From: Clostridium sp. KNHs214
GTDB taxonomy: Bacteria > Bacillota > Clostridia > Clostridiales > Clostridiaceae
Direction: 5' to 3'
Assembly (NCBI RefSeq): GCF_000744935.1
Contig: NZ_JQMW01000013.1
Span: forward strand, 434,001 to 498,000
Length of the DNA stretch: 64,000 nucleotides
The position numbers and the translations under genes were made by a program. Of the stretch, positions 7,786 through 16,874 are shown in pieces. The notes beneath the pieces were generated by a model that saw only the letters and a list, made by a program, of their open reading frames with translations, was not told the origin of the DNA and did no database searches. Position 1 is the stretch's first letter; each line of letters opens with the position of its first letter.

Positions 7786-8150
7786 GCTAAGTAGTACTTT
7801 TTATAAATATAATACCATTATTTCCTATAACTGTACATATTTCAAACATTATTAACACAGTCTAACCTATATAAACCAACTGAAATATTGAGAGAGCCAT
7901 TTTGAAGAAACTCTAATATAAAATGCAGTAGATAAAAAAATTCTTAACTTATACTCCTCTTAATCATTTCTATTATATTTATCTCTTCCAAATTTGCATA
8001 ATATTTGGTTCCTTCAACAAATTTCATAGGATTCTTTGAGGATATTTATGTATAGATTAGAATACTTTAATATTGTGGTAGGTATAGATTTATTAATAAG
8101 TATTATAGATTGCTAGTAATATACATTTGAGTTTATTGAAATATAAATGA
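7786..8150. repeat. Decayed intergenic repeat, family A (longest copy)
   Basis: The start (ATACCATTATTTCCTATAAC, then GTACATATTTC) matches 3075-3120 and loosely 4403-4450. The latter half (from about 8025, GATTCTTTGAGGATATTTATG onward) matches 4510-4610. The middle, about 7925-8020, has no counterpart in the other copies. No open frame or ribosome binding site is seen, so this 365-base stretch is treated as non-coding relic DNA. Confidence 0.5.
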
Positions 8151-8175
8151 CTTCCTATTAATATTAATCTAAAGC

Positions 8176-8204
8176 AAAAGAGTCTCCGTATGAGACCCTT
8201 TTAC
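8176..8204 (-). terminator. Terminator downstream of the AraC-type gene
   Basis: AGTCTC (8181-8186) and GAGACC form a stem with flanking AAAAG/CTTTT. Read on the minus strand it ends in CTTTTGCTTT. It lies about 115 bases past the AraC gene stop. Confidence 0.7.
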
Positions 8205-8217
8205 TTTAAATTAATTG

Positions 8218-8256
8218 TTATAGCTTAAGGAGGATATGCTCTCCACTAAGCTATAA
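8218..8256. other. Long stem-loop between the AraC stop and its terminator
   Basis: TTATAGCTTA (8218-8227) pairs perfectly with TAAGCTATAA (8247-8256), with an inner GGAG/CTCC stem. There is no T-run, so it is more likely a 3'-end stabiliser or processing site than a terminator. Confidence 0.6.
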
Positions 8257-8319
8257 TTCTGTTATCTCAACCCTATAAACTTTAATCTAATGAACTCTTA
8301 ATTATGCTCTCTTACGTAA

Positions 8320-9177
8320 TTATTTTTTCTTAACAGGAATCCAAATTTCGCTGTAGTAGTTCTCATCTTGATTACCCTTAGGATAATCAGCAGGATCTGT
8401 GTACATTTCAATATTGTAACCTGCTGCAATTTCATACTCCTTGCAATTAGGTAGCCATTCTGAGAATATTTTTCTGTTCGTATCTTGCATGGAATTCGCC
8501 ATTCCGCCCTTACAGGCAAAAACAGCCCACATGTGTTTAGGAATAATCTTTGTAACAAAACCATCAGGTATTTCTATAGCTGGATTATAATTATCTGCAA
8601 TTAAATATTCAAATTTATCTAAGCCCATGCTCTCATCTATATTTACTCCATACATTCCGCATACAAATTTATCCTTTCCAGCTTCATAATGCTCTCTCCA
8701 AAACTGTGGAACTTCTGTAGTTGCACTATCATATTTAAACACCTTTGATACACCCATGACAGTAAATGAATCTTTCTTAACAATTTTGTAATCCATAATA
8801 TAACCACCTTCCAATGAAAATTTGATTTTCAGCGGAGCAAAGGATTTAATCATTGCTCCATCCTTTCGAACAGCAGTAGGTGTGACACCATGGAATCGAG
8901 TAAAAGCTTTTGTAAAACTATCCGGTGATGCATAGCCATATTTCATTGCAATATCAATGATTTTTTCATCAGTGGAAACAAGCTCACTGCCGGCAAGAGT
9001 AAGCCTGCGTTGTCTTATATACTCTCCCACTGTAAAACCACAGAGCATTGCAAAACCTTTTTGGAAATAAAAGGGAGATATAAATATTTTTTTTGCAATG
9101 TCCTCTATTACGATTTCCTCAGTTATATTCTCCTCAATATAGCTTACAGCTTCACGGATTCCTTCAATCCATCCCAT
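8320..9177 (-). CDS. AraC family regulator with GyrI-like effector domain
   Basis: I choose the ATG at 9175-9177 (MGWIEGIREAVSYIEENITE) because AGGGGG lies eight bases upstream; an upstream in-frame ATG at 9201 would place that site inside the gene. Residues 1-105 form the double HTH of AraC/Rob type (IVIEDIAKKIFISPFYFQKG, then KYGYASPDSFTKAFTRFHGV). Residues 125-285 form a GyrI-like small-molecule-binding domain, including VPQFWREHYEAGKDKFVCGM and YSEIWIPVKKK at the end. Such proteins sense drugs or other amphiphiles and activate export or detoxification genes. No such target is adjacent, so the regulon is unknown. Three 11-base direct repeats lie about 170 bases upstream. Confidence 0.9.
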   Translation of the reverse strand: MGWIEGIREAVSYIEENITEEIVIEDIAKKIFISPFYFQKGFAMLCGFTVGEYIRQRRLTLAGSELVSTDEKIIDIAMKYGYASPDSFTKAFTRFHGVTPTAVRKDGAMIKSFAPLKIKFSLEGGYIMDYKIVKKDSFTVMGVSKVFKYDSATTEVPQFWREHYEAGKDKFVCGMYGVNIDESMGLDKFEYLIADNYNPAIEIPDGFVTKIIPKHMWAVFACKGGMANSMQDTNRKIFSEWLPNCKEYEIAAGYNIEMYTDPADYPKGNQDENYYSEIWIPVKKK

Positions 9178-9347
9178 AATCATTACCCCCTGTCTGTACA
9201 TATATATTATCTTTTTTGATGCGGCTATTCCCGACTTTTTGTGTTATATTTTGTCTTGTATGAAAGATTATTAAATAACCTTTTAAAGTGATCCAATATG
9301 GTAAGTAATAGGTAAAAATAAATTAATTCTAACCTATTTAAATTTTC

Positions 9348-9380
9348 GGTGGAAAAATGGTGGAAGAATGGTGGAAAAAC
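9348..9380. repeat. Three tandem 11-bp repeats upstream of the AraC-type gene
   Basis: GGTGGAAAAAT, GGTGGAAGAAT and GGTGGAAAAAC follow each other without gaps. The 11-base period is about one helical turn, so the repeats face the same side of the DNA. They lie between the gap terminator and the AraC promoter region and are a candidate operator. Confidence 0.6.
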
Positions 9381-9402
9381 GATATATTTTTATTTTCTTT
9401 TC

Positions 9403-9440
9403 CCTAAAAAAAATCCCCATGCGTATCACGCACAGGGCAC
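9403..9440 (-). terminator. Terminator of the gap gene
   Basis: On the minus strand CCCTGTGCGT and ACGCATGGGG form a stem with loop GAT, followed by ATTTTTTTT. It lies about 90 bases after the gap stop codon. Confidence 0.88.
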
Positions 9441-9527
9441 ACCACAAGGGATGCATCAAGATAACCTCAAATAAAAAAAGTTGCAATTAAAAGTTCTTTC
9501 TCTATATTAATTCAATATAGACTAATA

Positions 9528-10580
9528 TTATCCTGCCATTTGTTCATTTTTTGCTTCTGACTTTTTAATTTCATTTGCAACATAGTTTGTTAAATCAACT
9601 ACTCTTGCTGAATATCCCCATTCATTGTCATACCATGCTGCTACCTTTACCATGTTCTCTCCGATCACCATAGTGGATAGAGCATCTACTATAGTAGATC
9701 TGTCATCGCCTTTATAGTCAACTGAAACAAGTGGCTCGTCTGAGAAACCAAGAATTCCTTTTAATTCTTTTTGAGAAGCTTCTTTAAATGCTGCATTTAT
9801 CTCCTCAGCTGTTGCATTTTTCTTAATTTCACAAACTAAATCTGTAATTGAAACTGTTGGAGTTGGTACTCTCAAAGCAAAACCATTTAATTTACCTTTT
9901 AATTGTGGTAAAACTTTTGCTACAGCTTTTGCTGCTCCTGTAGTTGTAGGTATAATAGATTCTGACGCTGCTCTAGCCCGTCTTAAATCTTTATGAGTTT
10001 TATCTAATATTCTTTGATCGTTAGTATATGAATGTATAGTTGTCATTAAACCCTTTACAATACCGAACTTTTCATCAAGTATTTTTGCTACTGGTGCTAA
10101 GCAGTTAGTTGTACAAGAAGCATTAGATATTATATGGTGTGAATCATTTTCATAAGATTTTTCATTAACTCCCATTACTATAGTTACATCTTCTGCTCCG
10201 TCCTTAGCTGGTGCTGTTAATATAACTTTTTTAGCACCCGCTTCTATATGTCCATTAAGTTGTTCTCTTGTTTTAAACTTTCCAGTAGACTCTATAACTA
10301 TATCTACATCTAACTCTTTCCATGGTAAGTCCTTTGGTTCATTTTCATGTAATATCTTAATTTCTCTTCCGTTTATTATTATTGAATTTTCTTTTACCTC
10401 TACGTCTCCATTAAATCTTCCAAAGCATGAATCATATTTAAATAAGTGAGCTAAAGTTTCTGTATTAGCTCTGGCATTTACAGCTACTATTTCTATGTCA
10501 TTACTTAATTTCTCTTCTGCAATTCTAAGCACTGTTCTTCCTATTCTTCCAAATCCGTTAATACCTACTCTTATTTTCAT
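9528..10580 (-). CDS. gap: Glyceraldehyde-3-phosphate dehydrogenase, type I
   Basis: 350 residues with all hallmarks: INGFGRIGR at the NAD(P)-binding N-terminus, [12 protein letters not shown] with catalytic Cys156, and [17 protein letters not shown] near the C-terminus. It converts glyceraldehyde 3-phosphate to 1,3-bisphosphoglycerate in glycolysis or the reverse. The second-strand end of the Rossmann fold reads [15 protein letters not shown], so the Asp that usually selects NAD is Ala36. From memory this resembles the gluconeogenic GapB type, which prefers NADP. The gene is alone, not followed by pgk and tpi, consistent with a second, specialised enzyme. It has a GGGGGG ribosome binding site and a strong terminator. 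Confidence 0.95.
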   Translation of the reverse strand: MKIRVGINGFGRIGRTVLRIAEEKLSNDIEIVAVNARANTETLAHLFKYDSCFGRFNGDVEVKENSIIINGREIKILHENEPKDLPWKELDVDIVIESTGKFKTREQLNGHIEAGAKKVILTAPAKDGAEDVTIVMGVNEKSYENDSHHIISNASCTTNCLAPVAKILDEKFGIVKGLMTTIHSYTNDQRILDKTHKDLRRARAASESIIPTTTGAAKAVAKVLPQLKGKLNGFALRVPTPTVSITDLVCEIKKNATAEEINAAFKEASQKELKGILGFSDEPLVSVDYKGDDRSTIVDALSTMVIGENMVKVAAWYDNEWGYSARVVDLTNYVANEIKKSEAKNEQMAG

Positions 10581-11095
10581 TTATATGTCCCCCCATACTT
10601 TTATATGTAATATACAATATTCCTTTACGCTCTAAATGTTGTATACTTTTAACTAAATGTTATATATTATTTATATTAATTTTCTAATTATTTGTCAATG
10701 ATTATATTTATATATATATCCTTCTCTAATTGATTTACATGCATCTATATCTTTCTATCTTCTCTTTACTATAAAAATTGTATACTATTTAAAATTAATG
10801 TCTATATATCCATCATATATAATCATTAGAGTATCACATTATAGTATTATTAAGTTTCTTTCTTCTTATTTATTGCAAGTAAATCTATATAGTGTTATTA
10901 TTATTTTTGTGCATTTATCCTGCAAATATCTATGTAATACTCCAGCTCTAGTTTCTTATGAAAATAAGAACCATCGTTAGCTGAGCCTTTAGATATAGAT
11001 TTTTAAATTTTAATTGAAATAAAAAGCACTATCTAAATATCTAAAACTAAAAACTTTGTTTATATTATGCTATGAAATCGAATTGGAGGTTCATT
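10581..11095. other. 515-base intergenic region between divergent gap and the Cys4 gene
   Basis: Extremely AT-rich, with the gap promoter side near 10600-10680 (repeated TATAC/ATGTTATATA-like stretches) and the small Cys4 gene's promoter near 11040-11090. A possible inverted repeat, TTTAGATATAGATTTT near 10987 against ATCTAAATATCTAAAA near 11030, could be a hairpin or operator. A 60-codon plus-strand frame at 10798-10980 has no ribosome binding site and low-complexity content, so I do not call it. No known riboswitch is recognisable. Confidence 0.5.
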
Positions 11096-11344
11096 ATGAC
11101 TATAAGAGAAATGATGAAGTATATTGAAAGCGAATATCAAATAATAAACTCAACTCCTTGTGAAATATGTGGTGGAAATTTCATTGCAGATTCCATTGGA
11201 TTAAATATAATAAATTCTTTTCCTTTTGATGTTTGCCAATGTGTATGCGAAGATTGTGGACATAAAAAAACATTTAAATTCTCCTCATCTTTTGCTTTTT
11301 CAGATGAAGAAAATTTAAATGCATTTAAAAGAGATATGAATTAA
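11096..11344 (+). CDS. Small four-cysteine (zinc-ribbon-like) protein
   Basis: 82 residues from the ATG at 11096, chosen because GGAGG lies six bases upstream. The N-terminus (MTIREMMKYIESEYQII) is a helix, followed by two cysteine pairs: CEICGG at about residue 22 and C-Q-C-V-C-E-D-C at about 47-54. The arrangement suggests a small zinc-binding or rubredoxin-like knuckle. The C-terminal half is charged and helical. No signal peptide. It ends six bases before the stop of the converging membrane-protein gene. Function unknown. Confidence 0.75.
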   Translation: MTIREMMKYIESEYQIINSTPCEICGGNFIADSIGLNIINSFPFDVCQCVCEDCGHKKTFKFSSSFAFSDEENLNAFKRDMN

Positions 11345-11350
11345 TAGTTG

Positions 11351-11860
11351 CTAATTTTTCTTTATTAATATATACACACCAATTACTATTAAAACAGCTG
11401 GTAAAAAATACGCACTCACGGCGGATTTTATTAGATAATGTACTTCTGTTCCTTCAAAAGCTTTATTTAATACAGCTATGGTTCCAAATACTATAAGCAG
11501 CCATCCTAATATATTAAATTTATTTTTTCTAACTGCTGCTGTGGTTTCATTATTATAGCTTTCATTATTCATATTAAAAGCACTTTCTTTAAATCCTTTG
11601 CTGAACACAAACCCATCCTGAATAGGCTCACCCTTATTTATTTTACTTGCAATTTTATAGGTATCACTAAAGGTATATATCCAAAATATAACCTTTACTA
11701 TACCTGCTAAAGATCCCATCCCTACAAATCTAAATACTGGTTCTATTAATAAAAATATAGCTAATGCTTCAATACCTTTTTCCATTAAACCTAAATACAT
11801 ATACCCAACTCCAGGTATTAATGCACATATAAAGGTCACTAAATCATTCTTTCTCTCCAC
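11351..11860 (-). CDS. Small polytopic membrane protein (TM2-like), in operon with LiaF-like gene
   Basis: 169 residues: an N-terminal module FICALIPGVGYMYLGLMEKG with two hydrophobic hairpin segments resembles TM2-type domains, then a polar linker (about residues 70-115), then two more membrane segments ending LIKSAVSAYFLPAVLIVIGV. The start codon is five bases from the stop of the preceding 326-residue gene, so the two are cotranscribed and probably work together in envelope stress sensing. That role is inferred from the LiaF-like partner; no direct evidence is seen. Confidence 0.8.
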   Translation of the reverse strand: MERKNDLVTFICALIPGVGYMYLGLMEKGIEALAIFLLIEPVFRFVGMGSLAGIVKVIFWIYTFSDTYKIASKINKGEPIQDGFVFSKGFKESAFNMNNESYNNETTAAVRKNKFNILGWLLIVFGTIAVLNKAFEGTEVHYLIKSAVSAYFLPAVLIVIGVYILIKKN

Positions 11861-11865
11861 TTATA

Positions 11866-12846
11866 TCACTCCTCACTCTTAACATTTATTATTCCATTAT
11901 TTATATCAATCTTTAAAATTCCCTCACCATTTCCTAACACCTTGGATACACCTGAGTTCACTTTCTTTTCATCATTAAATTTACAAACTCCATTATTTAT
12001 ATTCATATCCGTTTTAAAGTTTTTATCCTCTGTTTTTACTGTAACCGTTGCATTAGATGCATCTATCTTTATATTATTACACTTTTTATTTTGTAAATTT
12101 ACCTTTCCATTAGAAATATCAATCACACTTCTTTTAATATCTCCCTCTAAGTTTATGTCACAGTTTGAGCCATCTATATCAATATCCCCGTTAAAGTCAT
12201 CGCCTTCAATGTCTAAATTAGTTCCATTTACTTTTACATACATGCCTTCTGGCACATATATGGTTCCTTCCACTTCATTTACAAATGCCTCTGGAAAGTT
12301 TACCTTATATCCTTCACTCTCTTTATCAGCATGTATGTCATACTTTTTAATAGACTTATACTTATCTACATACACCTCTAAATCTAAAAGCACTTCCTTT
12401 GCCTTAGAATTTTTAATCTTAAGTTTAGAGTTAGGTAAATCAAGCTTTAATTCTTTGCCATAGTCTGCTAAAGATTTATTTACCTTAATTCTTTTATACT
12501 TATCTTTATCCATATTAAATCTATTTACATTTATACCTATATCATTTTTAAAATATTCCTTAAATCTTTGACCAATACTTCCACTACCATACCTTATATA
12601 ATTAAAACCATTTGTAGCTATAAAAAGTATTATTATAGGTATTATTAAATAGTTAAATCCTGCTCTTTTATTGTCTTTGACTTCTTTTCTCCCTACATAC
12701 AGTACTTCTAATCCTAATAGTATGAATAATAGCGGCCACCATTTAAATATCTGCATGGCTAGGTCATAGTTCACATTACTTATAGCTAGCCATACACCAT
12801 AAAATATAAGTGCTAGTGCAATAGTTAGTGTCCCTGTCCTTCTCAT
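11866..12846 (-). CDS. LiaF-like / DUF4097 membrane protein with beta-helical adhesin-like domain
   Basis: 326 residues. The first ~85 carry LiaI/LiaF-type membrane segments (TLTIALALIFYGVWLAISNV, WWPLLFILLGLEVLYVGRKE, YLIIPIIILFIATNGF). The rest, from about residue 120, is a repetitive beta structure of the DUF4097 'toastrack' type, with repeats such as DIDIDGSNCDINLEGDIKRS and IKIDASNATVTVKTEDKNF. Such proteins sit in the membrane with the beta domain outside and often modulate cell-envelope two-component systems. A two-component pair lies 0.8 kb away on the other strand, so a functional link is possible but untested. Confidence 0.85.
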   Translation of the reverse strand: MRRTGTLTIALALIFYGVWLAISNVNYDLAMQIFKWWPLLFILLGLEVLYVGRKEVKDNKRAGFNYLIIPIIILFIATNGFNYIRYGSGSIGQRFKEYFKNDIGINVNRFNMDKDKYKRIKVNKSLADYGKELKLDLPNSKLKIKNSKAKEVLLDLEVYVDKYKSIKKYDIHADKESEGYKVNFPEAFVNEVEGTIYVPEGMYVKVNGTNLDIEGDDFNGDIDIDGSNCDINLEGDIKRSVIDISNGKVNLQNKKCNNIKIDASNATVTVKTEDKNFKTDMNINNGVCKFNDEKKVNSGVSKVLGNGEGILKIDINNGIINVKSEE

Positions 12847-13064
12847 TAATTCTTACCTCCACTTTAAATATTTATCAGAACAATTTTATATTAATATCTA
12901 TTAATATTAATATGCTAAATTCTGAAGCTTATTATTTTTAACGTGCATTTCATATTATTATTCTATATTATTAACTTTTTTCCTCTAAAATGAATAATTA
13001 TAAATAAATGTGTCAATACTACCTATGAAGTCAAAATTTAAACCAAATGCCCCCATTATATTTT

Positions 13065-13100
13065 AAGGATAATTAGCCCCCACTAATTATCCTTTTTTTA
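13065..13100 (+). terminator. Orphan intrinsic terminator
   Basis: AAGGATAATTAG and CTAATTATCC form a perfect stem around CCCCCA, followed by TTTTTTTATT. It points along the plus strand, yet the nearest upstream plus gene ends at 11344 and the intervening genes are on the minus strand. Confidence 0.85.
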
Positions 13101-13177
13101 TTGTCTATAACTAAAACCACCCGCTATATTAGTATGTTCAGGAAAACTTAAGCGTTATAAAAAAATACTCCTAATTT

Positions 13178-13246
13178 AGGCACATTCAAATAAATAATAA
13201 GTAAGTATGCTGGTATATTTGACTTGTTATTTATTTTCATATACCT
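13178..13246. repeat. Palindromic element, family C (short form)
   Basis: AGGCACATTCAAATAAATAA at the left pairs with TTATTTATTTTCATATACCT at the right; between them are AAGT / ACTTG and a short centre. Related copies lie at 19090, 22896, 40648 and 48831. Confidence 0.75.
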
Positions 13247-13638
13247 TATAAAATACATATACTTTCATCATGCAATCTAAAATCAAAGGAAATATTGTCC
13301 AAAATGAGCAATACTAGTTTAACACATATTAAGCGGAGATGTAAATATCATATGGCATTTAACATAGTTATAATACTCTAATTATTACACTAATTGAGTA
13401 TACAATAAAACTTTTATTGATAAATACTAATATAAATACTAAAATTATAAGTAACAAAGATTAATAAACGTCTTCTTAGCTTCAGCTAACTTTTACTTAA
13501 AAAGAATATCGTACAATATACCTGAAACTTAGAAGAACTTTTATCAAAAGTCGTGTCTGCTCTTATCCTCCAGCTTATATAAAATGGTATGTTAGAGCTA
13601 CTAGACATGGTTCAAATTAATAGCAAGGAGATTTTTTT

Positions 13639-14313
13639 ATGGATAATAAAATTCTTATAATAGAAGATGAAAAAAAGTTATCAGATATAATGGGACTATA
13701 TCTTCAAAAGGAAGGTTATTCAGTAGATTTTGCTTATGATGGACATGAGGGAGAAATAAAAATTCAAGAGGGAAACTACAATTTAATAATATTAGATATA
13801 ATGATGCCAAAAAAAGATGGGTGGTCTCTACTGAGAAAAGCTAAAGGCAAAGAAAATCCTCCTTCAGTTATATTAACTACTGCCAGAGGGGAAGAAGAAG
13901 ATAGAATATTTGGCTTTGAGCTAGGAGCTGATGACTACATGGTAAAACCGCTAAGTATGCGAGAACTTGTACTTAGAGTAAATCTTAGAATAAAATCTCC
14001 TAAGAACTATTCATCAAACTTATCCACAATAACTTTAGATAATTTACTAGTAGAGGTAGAAAATAGAACTGTATATCAAAATAATGAAGTAATAACTTTA
14101 ACACCTAAGGAATTTGATCTTCTCTTATTTTTAATAAATAATCCAAATCAAGTATTTAAAAGAGAACAACTTTTAGATAAAGTATGGGGATATGATTTTA
14201 TGGGTGATACAAGAACTGTAGATACACACGTTAAAAAATTAAGAGAAAAATTAATATTTTGTGATGAAAAATTAAAAACCGTTTGGGGTGTAGGTTATAA
14301 ATTAGATTTATAG
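13639..14313 (+). CDS. OmpR/PhoB family response regulator
   Basis: 224 residues: receiver domain 1-115 with phospho-acceptor Asp53 (ILDIMMPKKDGW), acidic pocket IIEDE near residue 8, Thr in LTTARG and Lys in VKPLSM. The winged-helix DNA-binding domain occupies about 125-222 (LTPKEFDLLLFLINNPNQVF, DTRTVDTHVKKLREKL, GVGYKLDL). A good ribosome binding site (AAGGAG) precedes the ATG. The cognate kinase follows after 61 bases. Its target is unknown; the neighbouring LiaF-like operon is one candidate. Confidence 0.95.
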   Translation: MDNKILIIEDEKKLSDIMGLYLQKEGYSVDFAYDGHEGEIKIQEGNYNLIILDIMMPKKDGWSLLRKAKGKENPPSVILTTARGEEEDRIFGFELGADDYMVKPLSMRELVLRVNLRIKSPKNYSSNLSTITLDNLLVEVENRTVYQNNEVITLTPKEFDLLLFLINNPNQVFKREQLLDKVWGYDFMGDTRTVDTHVKKLREKLIFCDEKLKTVWGVGYKLDL

Positions 14314-14374
14314 TTTATAATCATATTTTATGAAAGGAGAATATATAGAAATATTTTAGTTTCTATTATGAAAA

Positions 14375-15676
14375 ATGAAAAATAGTAAAATAACTAAAAA
14401 ATTAATAAAATATTTTTTGTTTACTATAACCTTAGTAATATTTATATGCTTTTTGATCAGTAGCTCTTTTATATCAAAACTCTATAGAAAACAACAATAC
14501 AAAAGCTTAAAGGCCAGCGGAGAAGAAATATATGAAAGTTTAAAAAACAATACTCCTATTGAAGAGCTTCAAAATAATGCTGTTCTAATTACTAACTCTT
14601 CAATTGTTCCCCTTACTAAATCTAAAATGGGTGTAGTAAATATGATTAAATCCATAGATATTAAAACTCTCCATGAGGAAGGCATACTTAATACCAAAAA
14701 TGGTGAATCTTTTTTAATGTATAAATTAGAAACACCCCTAGGCCATATAATAACATTTCAAAACGCTGCACCTTATGCAGAATTTTTAAAAATAATATAT
14801 ATAGTACTTATTTCAGTATTTATTATAGCTATTATAATTTCCATACCAATTTTTTATTTCTTGGGAAGAAAATTCACAGAACCCATACTGCAATTGAAAA
14901 ATACCTCTAATGAAATTTCAAAAGGTAATTTTGAAATAATGGAAACCATAAATACTGGTGATGAAATAGAAGACTTATATTCTAGTATTAGTAATATGTC
15001 TAATAGCCTAAAAGAAAAGCACTCCTTTCAAAAAAAGTTTATAGCAAATATTTCACATGATTTTAGAACGCCTCTGAGCATAATAAGAAATTATAGTGAG
15101 GCTATTTCTGACGGAATACTCTCAGAAGATGAAACTGCCATCTATTCAAAAGAAATCATAAATGAAGTAGATAAATTAAATGCTATGGTAATAGATTTAT
15201 TAGAAATATCTAAGCTCCAAGAAGGCAAACTTAAATTAACCTTAAATAAAATAGATATTAGCATTTTCTTAAAACAATGCATAGAAAGTTTTGCAGCTAT
15301 AAGTAAAGAAAAAAACATAAACCTTATTTTAACTTCTTATCCTATAGAAGTATTAATGGATGAAAAATATATGTATCGAGTAATGTATAATTTTATAAAC
15401 AACGCCATTAAGTTTTCAAATAAAAATTCAGTAATAGAAATTTCTTCTGTAAAAATAATCGAAGGTGTTAAAGTTTCCGTAAAGGATCATGGCATTGGCA
15501 TACCTCAAAATATAATAAATGATATTTGGTATAGATATTATAAAGATTCTAAAAGCGGCGGCATAGGCTTAGGACTACCCATATGCAAAGAAATACTAGA
15601 TCATCATAACTTTAAGTATGGTGTTGAAAGTAAAGAAAATGAAGGCACTAACTTTTATTTCATAATCCCTAACTAG
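14375..15676 (+). CDS. Sensor histidine kinase, partner of the upstream response regulator
   Basis: 433 residues with two membrane segments (about 12-34 and 138-163), a ~100-residue extracytoplasmic sensor region, a HAMP linker (about 165-215), and a HisKA domain with phospho-acceptor His228 in ISHDFRTPLS. The HATPase domain includes NFINNAIKFS (N box), DHGIGIP (G1) and GGIGLGLPI (G2). The ATG at 14375 is forced, because an in-frame stop lies two codons upstream. The AAAGGAG run near 14333 is unusually far (about 35 bases) from it, so translation may depend on the preceding gene. The stop codon TAG touches the first base of a large repeat element. Confidence 0.95.
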   Translation: MKNSKITKKLIKYFLFTITLVIFICFLISSSFISKLYRKQQYKSLKASGEEIYESLKNNTPIEELQNNAVLITNSSIVPLTKSKMGVVNMIKSIDIKTLHEEGILNTKNGESFLMYKLETPLGHIITFQNAAPYAEFLKIIYIVLISVFIIAIIISIPIFYFLGRKFTEPILQLKNTSNEISKGNFEIMETINTGDEIEDLYSSISNMSNSLKEKHSFQKKFIANISHDFRTPLSIIRNYSEAISDGILSEDETAIYSKEIINEVDKLNAMVIDLLEISKLQEGKLKLTLNKIDISIFLKQCIESFAAISKEKNINLILTSYPIEVLMDEKYMYRVMYNFINNAIKFSNKNSVIEISSVKIIEGVKVSVKDHGIGIPQNIINDIWYRYYKDSKSGGIGLGLPICKEILDHHNFKYGVESKENEGTNFYFIIPN

Positions 15677-16864
15677 AATATATTGTGAAGCAAGTGCCAT
15701 AAGAAAAATCTGTCTTTAAGTCCACAATAAATATATTTTATTAGACTGTTCGCAATACGCCAAGGAATTCTAATGTTTTCAAATTTCAATCCCCTAAAGC
15801 TTTCAAACTCGCTTCTAACGGCGCTCAAACATGAAAGCTTCTTAACGGATATTGAAATTTGAAAACAAAGAATTTCTAAAGCTAGCTCAATAGTCTAAAA
15901 AAATATATTTATTGTTACCTTAAAGACAGATTTTTCGGTTCATACGTACATTACTTATGGGGGGAGAAAGCCTACTAAAGGAAGATTTTCCTCCACTATG
16001 TTACGGAAAATCTTTAATTAAATAAATGGAATAGCAAAAAAAGCTATAACAATTTCATTAAATAGAATAGTTATAGCTTTTCTTTAAGGGCTTAACAATC
16101 TTTTATTGGCGATAGCCCAATGTCATCAATTTAATATTCAATAATATGGATAATTAATTATGACATTAATAATTTATAAATGTAAAGCTAGTTATTTGTA
16201 TTTTTTTGCACAAGAAATAGACACTACAAATCTGAAAAGATTTTTATAGTGTCAACATCAAAAATATAGTCCTGATTTTAGGATTTATAAGCTACGTTTT
16301 TTATTTTTTTCTATACTTTCCTCTTGTAATTATTTTGACACGTACATTTTGTCTATCAGGTCGTATTGGAATACTGCTTTTAGCAACTTGTTTCATGATG
16401 TCCTTATAAATTTTATCCAATATTTTATTTTAATAATTGTTTATTGGCTAGTAACTAGGATTGAAAAGTAACCGAATGGCTACGCCTAAAAAATATTCTG
16501 AGTGCTTTCTTTTTTATAAATTAAAGATTTTCCGTAACGTAGTGGAGGAAAATCATCCTTTAGTTAGCTGTATTTCCCCATAGATAGCTTATGCATGAAC
16601 CGAAAAATCACACTTTAAGGGAGTGAAAAAATTGGAATTGGGGACTATGGAACTAGCTTTAGAACTTCTTATGTTTGCAGATTTCAATTCCCGTTAAGAA
16701 ACCTTCTTGTTTGAGGGACGCAAGGAGCGAGTTAAGGTTTTAGGGAATTGAAATCTGCAAACATGTAGAAGTTCTTAGCGTATTGTGATTAGTCCCAAAT
16801 TACAATTATTTCACGGACTTAAAGTGTGATTTTTCTTACGGCACTTGCTTCACAATATTCTTAT
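15677..16864. repeat. Paired-hairpin convergent-junction element, copy 1
   Basis: The element fills the gap between the kinase stop and the polysaccharide deacetylase stop. Its ends are inverted repeats of about 34 bases (AATATATTGTGAAGCAAGTG at left; the complement of AATATTGTGAAGCAAGTG at right). Left hairpin 15710-15929: CTGTCTTTAAG pairs with CTTAAAGACAG and the two ~100-base arms are nearly complementary. Right hairpin 16607-16830: ATCACACTTTAAG pairs with CTTAAAGTGTGAT. The 676-base spacer has a short palindrome (AGATTTTCC/GGAAAATCT near 15987 and again near 16522) and a terminator-like AAGCTATAAC/GTTATAGCTT hairpin near 16040-16080. No credible open frame. Confidence 0.92.
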
Positions 16865-16874
16865 CTTATGAATT

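Larger units (their letters stand above)
12847..13638. other. 792-base intergenic region between divergent transcripts
   Basis: The region contains a strong plus-oriented terminator (13065-13100) with no annotated plus gene before it, and a short palindrome of repeat family C (13178-13246). The remaining part up to 13620 is AT-rich with no convincing frame. It should hold promoters for the LiaF-like operon (left) and the response regulator (right), but I cannot place them confidently. Confidence 0.5.

Noticed and set aside
8298-8564. 88-codon minus-strand frame overlapping the AraC-type gene
   Set aside because: Out-of-frame shadow of the regulator's C-terminal part.
15677-16864. Large repeat as an ordinary insertion sequence
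   Set aside because: No transposase frame in any of the four copies, and the placement at stop codons of convergent genes is too regular for simple random insertion; a non-autonomous terminator-targeting element remains possible.
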